DNA of 64,000 bases from Actinoplanes sp. DH11 (lineage in GTDB: Bacteria; Actinomycetota; Actinomycetes; Mycobacteriales; Micromonosporaceae): contig NZ_JAHWGU010000017.1 of the NCBI RefSeq assembly GCF_020873875.1, forward strand, positions 140,608 to 204,607, in the 5' to 3' direction. A program made the translations under genes and the position numbers. Below, piece by piece: positions 16,313 to 24,966 of the stretch. Under the pieces are notes generated by a model, which saw nothing but the letters and a program-made list of their open reading frames with translations, did not search any database and had not been told where the DNA came from. Positions within the stretch are counted from its first letter, which is position 1. The number at the start of each line of letters is the position of its first letter.

Positions 16313-17848
16313 ATGTCTATCCGATCCCGCCGCGCGCTCACCGCCGCCTCCGTGATCGTCCCGCTGCTGGCCCTGACCGGATGCACCGCCACCTCCGCGG
16401 AACCGGACGCCACCGCCTCGGCAAGCCCGTCCGCCCCGGTGAGCCCGTCCGCGACCGAGTCGGCCACCCGGCCCAACATCGTGCTGGTCCTCACCGACGA
16501 CATGTCGAAGAACCTGGTCCAGTACATGCCGAACCTGAAGCGGATGCAGCAGGACGGCACGACGTTCACCAATTACACGGTGAGCGACTCGCTCTGCTGC
16601 CCGTCGCGGGCGTCCCTCCTCAAAGGACAGTTCCCGCACAACACCGGCATCTTCAAGAACCACGGCTCGGACGGCGGTTTCCGCCTCTTCCACAGCCGCG
16701 GCCAGGAGCAGTCCACCTTCGCGACGGACCTGCGGACGGCCGGGTACCGCACCGGGTTCTTCGGCAAGTACCTCAACGAGTACCTGCCGGCGACGAGTTT
16801 CAACGGCGGCAAGCCCTACGTGCCGCCGGGCTGGGACCAGTGGGTGGCCGGCGGGAACGCGTACGACAACTTCAACTACGCGCTGAACGAGAACGGCGTG
16901 GTGAAGAAGTACGGCAAGAAGGAGTCGGACTACCTGACCGACGTGCTGTCGGCCAAGGCGTCGAACTTCATCACCACGTCGGCCGCGACCGGCAAGCCGT
17001 TCATGATGGAGGTGGCGACCTACGCGCCGCACGCACCCTTCACACCGGCACCGCGCGACGCGAAGCTCTTCCCCGGGCTGAAGGTGCCCCGGGTCCCCGC
17101 CTACGACAGGTTGCCGGCGGACGCACCGGCCTGGCTCGCCACCCATCCCCCGCTGACCGCGGTGCAGAAGAACCGGATGGACACCGAGTACCGGCTGCGC
17201 GCCCAGTCCATGGTGTCGGTCGACCGGATGCTCGGTTCGCTGCGTGCCACCCTGACGAAGGCCGGCGTGGCCGACCGGACCGTCGTGATCTTCAGCTCGG
17301 ACAACGGCCTGCACATGGGCGAGTACAGCCTGCCCTCCGGCAAGCAGACCGCGTTCGACACCGACGTCAACGTGCCACTTATCGCCGCCGGGCACGGCGT
17401 GCGGGCCGGGCAGACCGTGGAAGCCCTGGTGGAGAACGTCGACCTGCGGCCCACCTTCGCCGACCTGGCCGGGGCGACCGCGCCCGCGGAGACCGACGGG
17501 CAGAGCATCGCGCCGCTGCTGGCCGGCCAGGCCCCGGCACAGTGGCGCACCGTCTCACTGATCGAGCACCGGGATCCGGCCACCGACCCGGCCGACCCGG
17601 ACTACGAGCGGGACAGCATCAACATCCCACCGACGTACGACGCCCTGCGGACCGCGCGATACACCTATGTGGAGTATGTCGACGGCACACGGGAGTACTA
17701 CGACCGCAGCACCGACCCGCACCAGCTGCGCAACCTGGCCGCCACCCTGTCGAAGGAACGGATCCAGGAACTGGGTGCGGCACTGCGGGGCCTGACCCGA
17801 TGCGCCGGCGCGCAGGCGTGCCTGACGGCCGGGCAGGCCGTCAGCTGA
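16313..17848 (+). CDS. Sulfatase (arylsulfatase-like lipoprotein)
   Basis: 511 residues starting MSIRSRRALTAASVIV, with a lipobox LTGC (about residue 24) and a Ser/Pro/Ala linker, so it is an exported lipoprotein. The alkaline-phosphatase-like core starts at RPNIVLVLTDDMS (metal-binding DD). The formylglycine motif is CCPSRASLL, with the first Cys fitting C-x-P-S-R and needing a formylglycine-generating enzyme. SSDNGLHMGEYSLPSGKQTAF is the second metal site. It should hydrolyse sulfate esters outside the membrane; the natural substrate is unknown. No maturase gene is in the window. Convergent with the FMN reductase gene 12 bp on. Confidence 0.92.
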   Translation: MSIRSRRALTAASVIVPLLALTGCTATSAEPDATASASPSAPVSPSATESATRPNIVLVLTDDMSKNLVQYMPNLKRMQQDGTTFTNYTVSDSLCCPSRASLLKGQFPHNTGIFKNHGSDGGFRLFHSRGQEQSTFATDLRTAGYRTGFFGKYLNEYLPATSFNGGKPYVPPGWDQWVAGGNAYDNFNYALNENGVVKKYGKKESDYLTDVLSAKASNFITTSAATGKPFMMEVATYAPHAPFTPAPRDAKLFPGLKVPRVPAYDRLPADAPAWLATHPPLTAVQKNRMDTEYRLRAQSMVSVDRMLGSLRATLTKAGVADRTVVIFSSDNGLHMGEYSLPSGKQTAFDTDVNVPLIAAGHGVRAGQTVEALVENVDLRPTFADLAGATAPAETDGQSIAPLLAGQAPAQWRTVSLIEHRDPATDPADPDYERDSINIPPTYDALRTARYTYVEYVDGTREYYDRSTDPHQLRNLAATLSKERIQELGAALRGLTRCAGAQACLTAGQAVS

Positions 17849-17860
17849 CCACGCGCGGGA

Positions 17861-18505
17861 TCAGCCGGCTCCGCGGGCCCACGGTGGCAGTTGCGCGCCG
17901 CGCGGGAAGCTCGGCGCGTCCTGCCGTTGCAGCACCGGGTAGACACTGGAGTGTGCCTGCCAGGACGGCTGCTGCCGGGTCTCGGTCAGCGACCGCACCA
18001 GCGCGTGCACCATGTCCCGCAACGCCATGTGCAGGCGCCCGTCGGCGATCAGGCCGTCCGGGCCGACCGACGACATGTCCAGCGGGATCCGCACGCAGGC
18101 CGCCCGCAGCAGACGGGCACCGGCGTGGTCGAGAACAGACTCCAGCGCCGCCCGGGCGCCGTCGTCGCGCCCCGGACCCACCACGGAGAGCCAGGCCGCC
18201 GGCTTGCCGGTCAGCTCGCCCCCGTCGACCAGCCAGTCCAGCAGGTTCTTCAGGCTGCCCGGAAGCGAGCCGCCGTACTCCGGGGTGCTGACGAGCAGGG
18301 CGTCCGCCCGGGTCACCTGCCGGCGCAGGGCCAGGACCGGCTCCGGTGGGGACGCTTCGCCCGGCACGAACGCCGGCAACGTGACAAGACCGTCGTAGAG
18401 CTCCGCACCGATCCCGTCGGCGGCGTGACGGGCCGCGGTGCGCAGGGCCGCGGTGTGCAGGGAGCCGTCGCGGGTGCTACCCGAGATCAGCAGGACGCGG
18501 GTCAT
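17861..18505 (-). CDS. NADPH-dependent FMN reductase family protein
   Basis: 214-residue flavodoxin-like protein starting MTRVLLISGSTRDGSLHTAA. The phosphate-binding loop GSTRDGS and the PEYGGSLPGSLKNLLDW motif that contacts the flavin are typical of the NAD(P)H:FMN/quinone reductase family (SsuE/YieF-like). It likely transfers electrons from NADPH to FMN or quinones. The ~30-residue C-terminal extension (from about HSSVYPVLQRQDAPSFPRGA) goes beyond the usual fold. Monocistronic. Confidence 0.88.
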   Translation of the reverse strand: MTRVLLISGSTRDGSLHTAALRTAARHAADGIGAELYDGLVTLPAFVPGEASPPEPVLALRRQVTRADALLVSTPEYGGSLPGSLKNLLDWLVDGGELTGKPAAWLSVVGPGRDDGARAALESVLDHAGARLLRAACVRIPLDMSSVGPDGLIADGRLHMALRDMVHALVRSLTETRQQPSWQAHSSVYPVLQRQDAPSFPRGAQLPPWARGAG

Positions 18506-18658
18506 GCCGGGAAACGATACGGCCCACGGTGCATCACGACCGTACGGCCGAGGGGGGTGCCGATTTTCGTACCGAATGAATGTCGACATGTAGCCAGGGG
18601 CGCAGTCGAGCGGCAGCATGAACAAACGGTCCAAAACAGGTCAGGAACTCGGAGCCCG

Positions 18659-19282
18659 ATGTCGCATCCCCTCCCACCACCACAAGACCCCTACGAGCCG
18701 TACCAGCCGCCGCCCGCGCCGCCGGCCTTCGATCCGACCCAGGCACCGCCGCCGACGACACCGTTCGCCGCGCCCGACAGCGCGCCGCCGACGACACCGT
18801 TCGCGGCGCCGGACAGCGCGCCGCCGCAGACGACGCCGTTCCCGCCGCAGCCCTATGCGCCGCTTCCCTACGAGCCGCCGCAGGCCTACGAACCGCCGCC
18901 CGCCTACGAGCAGCCGCCGGCATACCCGCCGCCGCAGGCCTACCAGCCGCCGATGCCCGGGTACGCGGACAAGGGTCATCCGCCGGCGCCGGGTTACCAG
19001 CCGATGCCGGTCGGCCCGCCCACGTCGGGCTGGGCGGTCGCGTCGATGGTGCTCGGCATCGTCGGAGTGCTGCTCGGCTGGTGCACGTGGGCGGTGCCTG
19101 CGCTGCTCGCCGTGGTCTTCGGGCACATCGCGCTCGCCGAGACCGGGCCCGGGCAGAAGTCCGGCCGGGGCATGGCGATCGCCGGCCTGATCATGGGCTA
19201 TCTGATCTTCGCGCCGATGATCGTGCTGATCGTCCTGGGCGGGTTCAGCGCGATCACCGGCGGCTTCAACCCCACGCCGTGA
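18659..19282 (+). CDS. Pro/Tyr-rich DUF4190 membrane protein
   Basis: 207 residues starting MSHPLPPPQDPYEPYQ after GGAG. A ~120-residue Pro/Tyr/Ala-rich cytosolic tail, with a tandem duplicated PPTTPFAAPDSAP unit (36-bp DNA repeat) and several PPxAYE units, precedes two transmembrane helices (about 128-155 and 175-200). SGWAVASMVLGIVG...FGHIAL and SGRGMAIAGLIMGYL are the DUF4190 signatures. Function unknown. DUF4190 proteins are common in actinobacteria and may scaffold envelope complexes through the Pro-rich tail. Confidence 0.9.
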   Translation: MSHPLPPPQDPYEPYQPPPAPPAFDPTQAPPPTTPFAAPDSAPPTTPFAAPDSAPPQTTPFPPQPYAPLPYEPPQAYEPPPAYEQPPAYPPPQAYQPPMPGYADKGHPPAPGYQPMPVGPPTSGWAVASMVLGIVGVLLGWCTWAVPALLAVVFGHIALAETGPGQKSGRGMAIAGLIMGYLIFAPMIVLIVLGGFSAITGGFNPTP

Positions 19283-19344
19283 CACACCAGGTTCGCCTCC
19301 GGCCGGGGTGGCCGGAGGCGGACGGGCAGGGCGGCCGGGAAACG

Positions 19345-19375
19345 AAAAAGCCCCACCGCGAGGGGTGAGGCTTTT
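19345..19375. terminator. Intrinsic terminator between DUF4190 gene and tRNA-Lys
   Basis: AAAAAGCC...GGCTTTT hairpin with a GC-rich core and T/A runs on both sides. It can act in both directions: for the DUF4190 gene rightward and the tRNA-Lys leftward. Confidence 0.8.
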
Positions 19376-19382
19376 CGTGTGG

Positions 19383-19455
19383 TGCGCCGCGTAGGACTTG
19401 AACCTACAACCCGCGGATTAAGAGTCCGCTGCTCTGCCAGTTGAGCTAGCGGCGC
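19383..19455 (-). tRNA. tRNA-Lys (CTT)
   Basis: 73-nt cloverleaf on the minus strand: acceptor GCGCCGC/GCGGCGC with discriminator A, D-arm AGCTCAACTGGCAGAGC, anticodon loop CTCTTAA (anticodon CUU), T-arm with GGTTCAAGTCC. CCA is not encoded. A near-identical copy lies 2.4 kb away. Confidence 0.95.
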
Positions 19456-19497
19456 GTTCCAACGAGGAAGAACGTTAGCACACGGGCTCGGCGACCC

Positions 19498-20463
19498 TCA
19501 TCGGGACCTCGGCAGGCAGCACTTCTTGTACTTCGCCGCCGAGCCGCACCAGCAGGGGTCGTTGCGGCCGGGCGGCCAGGCGGTGCCGGGCTCGTGGCTC
19601 TCCAGGTGACGCGCGTAGCCGGCGCGCACGCCCGCGTCGGCGGGGTCGCCACCGTGCCGGGCCACGTGCTCGGCCAGGTCGTCCACCGAACCGGCGTGCA
19701 ACCGGAAGCCGGACTGTCCCGATTCGGTCCAGACGGTCAGGGCCCGTTCCAAATCTGCACGGTGGTCGTCCCAGGTGTGCCCGTAGACGTCGGCGAACGC
19801 CGGCCACCGGAGCAGCACCTTGTCGAACTCGCCCCGGGGCCAGAACATCACGCCCGACCCGGCCGGCGCGGCGCCAGACCCTGATCGCATCCGGTCGGCA
19901 GCGTCGTCGTACTCGTCGGCCGGCAGCTCCAGATCGCGCCGGACCCGGCGGCGGACCTGAAGCAGCGCGTTCGTCAGCCTGGCCCGTTCCGGGCCGTCCG
20001 GCCGGTCCAGCACGGTCGTCAGGGCCGCCGTGAGCCACTGCTCGGCGATCGCCGCCTCGCCGCACTCCTCGAGTGCCTCGGCCAGGTAGGCCGCCGCGAC
20101 CGGCTCGCGGATCAGGCGCGGCCGCAGCGCGGTGAACACGGACATCGCCTCGTCCTCGCGGCCCAGCCGGCTCAGCAGTTCGCCGCGCCGCGCCCGGGCG
20201 AAGCCGTCGGCGGCCGCCTCGACCTGCCGGTACGCCTCGATGGCCCGTTCCACAAGCGCGAGCGCCGGCGGCAGGTCGCCCTGTTTCTCGGTGAGTTCGG
20301 CGGCCAGCATCAGCGCGTATCCGGCGTCGGCCGGGTCGGCGAGCGCCTGCCCGTCGACGGCGGCCACCAGCTCGGTGGCCGCTGCCCGCAGGTCGCCGCC
20401 GCGCAGTGCCCCGTGCCCGATCTCGTCCAGATCATCACTGGTCAGCAACTGGAAGGATGACAC
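19498..20463 (-). CDS. SEC-C motif protein with helical repeat region
   Basis: 321 residues from a GTG start (MSSFQLLTSDDLDEIGHG). About 150 N-terminal residues look like helical TPR-like repeats (AYRQVEAAADGFARARRGELL). The C-terminus has the zinc-binding SEC-C motif PGRNDPCWCGSAAKYKKCC (C-x-C-x8-K-C-C). SEC-C tails, first known in SecA, bind zinc and often protein or nucleic-acid partners. The role of stand-alone SEC-C proteins of this kind is not established. It ends close to tRNA-Lys. Confidence 0.85.
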   Translation of the reverse strand: MSSFQLLTSDDLDEIGHGALRGGDLRAAATELVAAVDGQALADPADAGYALMLAAELTEKQGDLPPALALVERAIEAYRQVEAAADGFARARRGELLSRLGREDEAMSVFTALRPRLIREPVAAAYLAEALEECGEAAIAEQWLTAALTTVLDRPDGPERARLTNALLQVRRRVRRDLELPADEYDDAADRMRSGSGAAPAGSGVMFWPRGEFDKVLLRWPAFADVYGHTWDDHRADLERALTVWTESGQSGFRLHAGSVDDLAEHVARHGGDPADAGVRAGYARHLESHEPGTAWPPGRNDPCWCGSAAKYKKCCLPRSR

Positions 20464-20555
20464 AAATCACCCTAACCCGTGGGCGCGGGTCGACGCGCCC
20501 ACGGGCCGGTTTCTCCTCGGCCGCCGCGCCGCTCGGCCGCTCGGCCGCCGCGCCG

Positions 20556-21539
20556 TCAGTTCGCCGTGCAGGTGAGCGTCGGCCAGCTCCAGTCACCGCC
20601 GTGCTGCACGGTGAAGCCGAAGTTGTTGCCGTTGCCGTTCGGCCGGGCGGTCATCACGGTGCCACTGGTCCAGCTCACCTGGGCGTTCCAGGTCGCGATG
20701 ATCCGCTGGGCCGGCCGGAGGGTGACCGTGACCGTCCAGTTGTTCGACCCGGTGACCGCGACCTGGCCGTTGAACCGGTCCCCCCACTTCTGCCCCTCGG
20801 AGTAGCCGGCGGCGCAGGACGAACCACCCGGCGGCGGCGTCGTCCCGCCGCCGCCGGGTGCCACGGCCCGTCCCGTGGTCGGTGAGATCATTCCGGCGCA
20901 CAGACCTCGGCTGCGCAGCCCGGCCGCGATCTGCGGGATCGCGGCGACGGTCGCGGCGTACTGGTCGTGCATCAGGATGATCTGGCCGTCGCGCAGGGTG
21001 CTCGCCGCCTGCACGATCTGGGCGGTGCTCGCGCCGTTCCAGTCCTGGGAGTCCACGTCCCAGGTCACCGTGCGCAGGCCGAGCGCGGAGGCCGCCGACG
21101 CCAGGGTGCCGTTCGTCTCACCGTAGGGCGGGCGGAACAGCACCGGCGTGCCTCCGCCGGCCGCCTGGATCGCGCTCTGCGTGCGGGACAGTTCCGAGCT
21201 CATCTGCGCGGCGGACAGCGTCAGCATGTGCGGATGGGTGTAGCTGTGATTGGCGACCCACATGCCGGCGGACACCTGGGCGGCGACAAGCCCCGGATGG
21301 GCCGCGGCGTTCTGGCCGGTGTTGAACATGGTGGCCCGCAGGCCGTTGCTGCGCAGCGCGTTGAGCAGGTTGGTGGTGTTCGACGGGTTGGGGCCGTCGT
21401 CGTAGGTGAGCGCGACGTATCCGCCGGCACAGTCGGCGGCCGCGGCGGGGACGGCCGGGGCGGCGGAGGCTTCGAGCGGGCCGAACAGGACGGTGGCGGC
21501 AGCGGCCAGGACGGCGGCCGTGGCGCTGGTTCTGCGCAT
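20556..21539 (-). CDS. Secreted CE4 polysaccharide deacetylase with CBM2
   Basis: 327 residues starting MRRTSATAAVLAAAATVLFG with a signal peptide to about residue 27. The NodB-type CE4 domain (about 36-220) carries TYDDGP (catalytic base and metal Asp), HSYTHP (HxxxxH metal ligands), RPPYGETN and LMHDQY, so it should be an active zinc-dependent deacetylase of chitin oligomers, acetylxylan or peptidoglycan. A Gly/Pro/Thr linker leads to a C-terminal family 2 cellulose-binding module (about 235-327) with conserved Trp residues and CAAGY...LTCTAN disulfide cysteines. The CBM2 favours a plant-cell-wall substrate such as acetylxylan. A CGAAACTTTCG palindrome lies about 83 bp upstream. Confidence 0.92.
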   Translation of the reverse strand: MRRTSATAAVLAAAATVLFGPLEASAAPAVPAAAADCAGGYVALTYDDGPNPSNTTNLLNALRSNGLRATMFNTGQNAAAHPGLVAAQVSAGMWVANHSYTHPHMLTLSAAQMSSELSRTQSAIQAAGGGTPVLFRPPYGETNGTLASAASALGLRTVTWDVDSQDWNGASTAQIVQAASTLRDGQIILMHDQYAATVAAIPQIAAGLRSRGLCAGMISPTTGRAVAPGGGGTTPPPGGSSCAAGYSEGQKWGDRFNGQVAVTGSNNWTVTVTLRPAQRIIATWNAQVSWTSGTVMTARPNGNGNNFGFTVQHGGDWSWPTLTCTAN

Positions 21540-21621
21540 GGGGATGCACCTTTCGCCGGGGGACGAGCCTTTGATAGACGATCGTCGTTGCCTTTACCGC
21601 TCCCGTCAACCGGTACTTTTC

Positions 21622-21632
21622 CGAAACTTTCG
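21622..21632. promoter_or_regulatory. CGAAACTTTCG palindrome upstream of the CE4 gene
   Basis: Near-perfect 11-bp inverted repeat about 83 bp before the deacetylase start. Similar CGAAA...TTTCG palindromes occur upstream of many actinobacterial xylanase and related genes and may be operators. Assignment to a specific regulator is only suggestive. Confidence 0.4.
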
Positions 21633-21721
21633 AAGCCGCTCAGCAGTGACGACGGCCATCAAAGATCTTGCGGACGGGCACCCCTGCGGACAGACTCCGG
21701 AAGTATCGGAGCGCGGGCAAC

Positions 21722-21750
21722 AAAAAACCCCGGCCACGTGGGCCGGGGTT
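21722..21750 (-). terminator. Intrinsic terminator of tRNA-Lys
   Basis: On the minus strand AACCCCGGCC and GGCCGGGGTT form a perfect 10-bp stem followed by six T, 15 bp after the tRNA 3' end. Confidence 0.9.
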
Positions 21751-21764
21751 GATGCTGGAGAGAG

Positions 21765-21837
21765 TGCGTCGCGTAGGACTTGAACCTACAACCCGCGGAT
21801 TAAGAGTCCGCTGCTCTGCCAGTTGAGCTAGCGACGC
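21765..21837 (-). tRNA. tRNA-Lys (CTT), second copy
   Basis: 73-nt cloverleaf, identical to the copy at 19383-19455 except for one compensatory acceptor-stem pair (GCGTCGC/GCGACGC). Anticodon CUU. It is followed by its own strong terminator. Confidence 0.95.
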
Positions 21838-21976
21838 TCGCCGTGCAACGAGGAAAACGTTAGCACGACCTCTGATGATCTTTGAAATCGGTTGTTCGCC
21901 ATCACAAGGGGGAGCCGTGACTTGCGTCCATGAGTCAGTATGTCTGCGCTGAGAACTCCAGAACGGGGCCACGACG

Positions 21977-23206
21977 ATGGTTGACCTCCGCCGCTCCCTG
22001 GCGGCGATCCTGGCGCTTGCCGTGATCGCTCCTCTCGCCGCGTGCAGCGGCGATTCCGAACCTAGCCGCGCCGACCCTGGCACCGTTGCCAGCTCGGCGG
22101 CCGCACCGGTCCCGGAGAGCGCCACCGTGGCCGAGCCGGTGTCGCTGACCGTCTCGCCGGCCAAGGACAAGAAGAACGTGCCGGTCAGCGCCGAGATCGG
22201 GCTGAAGGTGACAGGCGGCGAGGTGACCTCGGTCACCCTGACCGACGCCAAGGGCAAGGCGGTCACCGGCGACTTCCGCGAGGACGGCTCGGCCTGGGTG
22301 CCGGCCAAGCCGCTGAAGACCAAGCAGACGTACGAGGCCAAGGTCGTCGCCACCGGCAAGGACGGCACCGCGACCACGCAGACCACGTCGTTCACGACGA
22401 TGGGCGAGCCGGGCCGCCGCACGGGCACCGGGCTCTACCTGTTCGACGACCACACCTACGGCGTCGCGATGCCGGTCGTCGTCGAGTTCAGTCCCGGGAT
22501 CAAGAAGAAGGACCGGGCCGCCGTACAGAAGCGGATGTTCGTCCGGACCGACCCGCCGCAGCCAGGCACCTGGTCGTGGACCGCGAGCGGTACGCAGGCC
22601 TACTACCGCGCGCCGGAGTTCTGGCAGCCCGGCACGAAACTCGACGTGCGGATCGCCGTCGGCGGCCTGCCCACCGGCGCCAACATCTACGGTGACAAGG
22701 ACCGGTCGGCGAGCGCCAAGATCGGCCGCAAGTTCGAGATGAAGGTCGACAACAAGACCAAGAAGATGACGGTCGTCCAGGACGGCGAGACGGTCAAGAC
22801 GATGCCGGTAAGCCTGGGCAAGAAGGCCACCCCGTCGTCGAGCGGCACGATGGTGGTCATGCAGAAGATGGCGGCCACCGTCTTCGACACCACCGACACC
22901 GACGGCGCGGACGGTTACCGCACCGACATCGAGTACGCGCAGCGACTCACCTGGAGCGGTCAGTACATTCACTCGGCACCGTGGTCCACCGGTGATCAAG
23001 GTCGCCGGAATGTGTCACACGGATGTGTCAACGTGTCACCGTCGAATGCGCGGTGGCTGTTCGACAAGACGCTCGTCGGTGACCCGGTCACCGTGCGCGG
23101 CACCGAGGACAAGCTGGAGTACGGCAACGGCTGGACCCCCTGGGACGTCAGTTGGGAAGAGTTCGCCAAGGGCAGCGCGTTGAAGGTGCCGTCCAACATC
23201 GGCTGA
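21977..23206 (+). CDS. L,D-transpeptidase lipoprotein (Ig-like/YkuD), first of tandem pair
   Basis: 409 residues starting MVDLRRSLAAILAL. A lipobox LAAC (about residue 23) makes it a lipoprotein. Two Ig-like domains (about 50-250) precede a YkuD catalytic domain (about 250-385). The nucleophile Cys and the His are in RRNVSHGCVNVS, with HSAPW upstream. Actinobacterial LDTs of this architecture (LdtMt2-like) form 3-3 cross-links in peptidoglycan and are the targets of carbapenems. The next gene is a paralogue of the same architecture, 106 bp on, probably from tandem duplication. Confidence 0.94.
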   Translation: MVDLRRSLAAILALAVIAPLAACSGDSEPSRADPGTVASSAAAPVPESATVAEPVSLTVSPAKDKKNVPVSAEIGLKVTGGEVTSVTLTDAKGKAVTGDFREDGSAWVPAKPLKTKQTYEAKVVATGKDGTATTQTTSFTTMGEPGRRTGTGLYLFDDHTYGVAMPVVVEFSPGIKKKDRAAVQKRMFVRTDPPQPGTWSWTASGTQAYYRAPEFWQPGTKLDVRIAVGGLPTGANIYGDKDRSASAKIGRKFEMKVDNKTKKMTVVQDGETVKTMPVSLGKKATPSSSGTMVVMQKMAATVFDTTDTDGADGYRTDIEYAQRLTWSGQYIHSAPWSTGDQGRRNVSHGCVNVSPSNARWLFDKTLVGDPVTVRGTEDKLEYGNGWTPWDVSWEEFAKGSALKVPSNIG

Positions 23207-23312
23207 GTGTCCGGCGACCGCGACAGGGGTACTACGGCACAAAACCGGGATTGGTCGCGAGACGTTTTTGGAGCACTATTGGGCGCCGGGGAAACGACGC
23301 CGTGAGGGGACC

Positions 23313-24551
23313 ATGGACATGGACAGAATTCGGTCGGGTCGCCGCAGTTGGCGGGCGGCCGTCGTCACCGTGCTGGCGAGCACCCTGCTGCTGACTGCCG
23401 CGTGCAGCAGCGGCGGAGACTCGCCGACGTGGCAGGACGGCGGCGCAGCCGGCAGTTCCGCCGCACCGGCCGCCGAGTCCCCGTCGCCCGAGCCCACGCT
23501 GAGCACCGTCGCGGTCACCTCGCCGGCGCTCGACGCCACGGGCATCGAGGCGTGGTCCGACGTGAAGTACAACAGCGAGGACCCGGAGAACACCGACGTC
23601 AAGGTGACCGACCCCGAGGGCAAGGAGGTCAAGGGCACGGTCGACAAGGACGACAACGTCTGGAAGCCGACCGAGTCGCTGGCCTGGGGCACGAAGTACA
23701 CGGTCACCGTCACCGGCCCCGAGGCCGAGGGCAAGAACAACACGACCAGCAGCACGTTCACGACGATGAAGAAGCCGGCGAACCTGGTTCGCGTGACGAG
23801 CTTCCTCGGCGACGGCAACACCGTCGGCGTCGGCATGCCGCTGATCATGAAGTTCGGCCGGGCCATCCCGGAGAAGTACCGGGCCGAGGTCGAGCGCCGC
23901 ATGGTGGTCACCGCGACACCCGCGCAGGAGGGCACCTGGCGCTGGATCAGCTCCACCGAGGTGCACTTCCGGCCGAAGAACTACTGGAAGGCCGGCTCCA
24001 AGATCTTCTACAAGGTCCAGCTCAAGGGCGTGAAGCTGGGCGACGGGTGGTACGGCCGGTCCGACCTCACCGTCGACATGAAGGTCGGCCGCTCGCTGAT
24101 CATGACGGTCGACAACAAGTCCAAGAAGATGACCGTCAAGCAGGACGGCAAGGTCATCAAGACCCTCCCGGTGAGCCTCGGCAAGCCGAAGACGCCGTCC
24201 TCCAGCGGCACCATGGTCGTCATGGAGAAGAAGGCGCACACCGTCTTCGACACCACCGACACCGACGGCGAGGACGGTTACCGCACCGACATCGACTGGG
24301 CGCAGCGGATCACCTACAGCGGCCAGTTCATCCACGCCGCCCCGTGGTCCGAGGGCCAGCAGGGCCGCCGCAACGTCTCGCACGGCTGCGTCAACGTCTC
24401 CGAGGCGATGGGCAAGTGGCTCTTCGACCGCACCATGATGGGCGACGTGATCACGGTCTCCGGCACCGAGGACAAGCTCAAGAACGGCAACGGCTGGACC
24501 GACTGGAACATGAGCTACGACGAGTACAAACAGGGCAGCTACCTCCGGTAA
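23313..24551 (+). CDS. L,D-transpeptidase lipoprotein (Ig-like/YkuD), second of tandem pair
   Basis: 412 residues. The ATG at 23313 (MDMDRIRSGRRSW) was chosen because GAGGGGACC precedes it and the signal sequence follows directly. The lipobox is TAAC (about residue 28). Domain order is the same as in the upstream gene: two Ig-like domains, then YkuD with HAAPWSEGQQGRRNVSHGCVNVS. Shared stretches such as TVFDTTDTDG and SSSGTMVVM show recent common ancestry. Lys-rich sections (VDNKSKKMTVKQDGKVIKT) suggest wall binding. It ends with NMSYDEYKQGSYLR and a strong terminator at 24569-24602. Confidence 0.94.
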   Translation: MDMDRIRSGRRSWRAAVVTVLASTLLLTAACSSGGDSPTWQDGGAAGSSAAPAAESPSPEPTLSTVAVTSPALDATGIEAWSDVKYNSEDPENTDVKVTDPEGKEVKGTVDKDDNVWKPTESLAWGTKYTVTVTGPEAEGKNNTTSSTFTTMKKPANLVRVTSFLGDGNTVGVGMPLIMKFGRAIPEKYRAEVERRMVVTATPAQEGTWRWISSTEVHFRPKNYWKAGSKIFYKVQLKGVKLGDGWYGRSDLTVDMKVGRSLIMTVDNKSKKMTVKQDGKVIKTLPVSLGKPKTPSSSGTMVVMEKKAHTVFDTTDTDGEDGYRTDIDWAQRITYSGQFIHAAPWSEGQQGRRNVSHGCVNVSEAMGKWLFDRTMMGDVITVSGTEDKLKNGNGWTDWNMSYDEYKQGSYLR

Positions 24552-24568
24552 CGGACAAAGCCGCCGAA

Positions 24569-24602
24569 GCGCGGGCCCGGTCTCCCAAGACCGGGCCCGC
24601 GC
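24569..24602 (+). terminator. Strong intrinsic terminator
   Basis: A 15-bp perfect stem (GCGCGGGCCCGGTCT paired with AGACCGGGCCCGCGC), four-nucleotide loop, then CTTTTCC. It sits 18 bp after the second L,D-transpeptidase gene. Confidence 0.92.
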
Positions 24603-24657
24603 CTTTTCCTGCGGTACGCCCACCGGCCGCCCACCACCACCTCCCCCACCCGCCCGG

Positions 24658-24962
24658 TCACCGCCACCTTCCGCAGGCGCCCGGTCGCCGCCACCTTCCG
24701 CCTTCCGCAGGCGCCCGGTCGCCGCCACCGTTCCCGGCCACCCGATCACCGGCACCTTCCCCGGCGGACCTGTCGCGATCGCCCTGTTCCGGTCGTCCCC
24801 GCGCGGCCACGTGCTGCGGCGATGCGGGCGGTGGTCTCGAGGCGAGCACGAGGGCGGCCACCATAGCGACAAGCGCCCAGTGATCGGGCCAACGCCGTCC
24901 ACATTGCCGTCGATCAGCCGGGCCAGCTTGTGCTTGTGCTTGTGCTTGCGCTTGCCGGCCAA
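24658..24962 (-). pseudogene. Possible frameshifted small membrane protein
   Basis: A coding-like start (TTG, then AGKRKHKHKHKLARLIDGN) has strong third-position GC but loses it after about 25 codons. The neighbouring frame then continues with a plausible transmembrane segment, DHWALVAMVAALVLASRP. Joined by one frameshift these would give a small basic-tailed membrane protein. No ribosome-binding site is visible. Very tentative. Confidence 0.25.
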
Positions 24963-24966
24963 GCCC

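Noticed and set aside
14755..18505. P450-sulfatase-FMN reductase as a natural-product cluster
   Set aside because: No synthase, carrier or tailoring partners; genes are on different strands with separate promoters.
19383..21837. Two tRNA-Lys copies as ends of an excisable element
   Set aside because: Both are complete genes, each next to its own terminator-like hairpin, and the interval holds only a SEC-C and a deacetylase gene.
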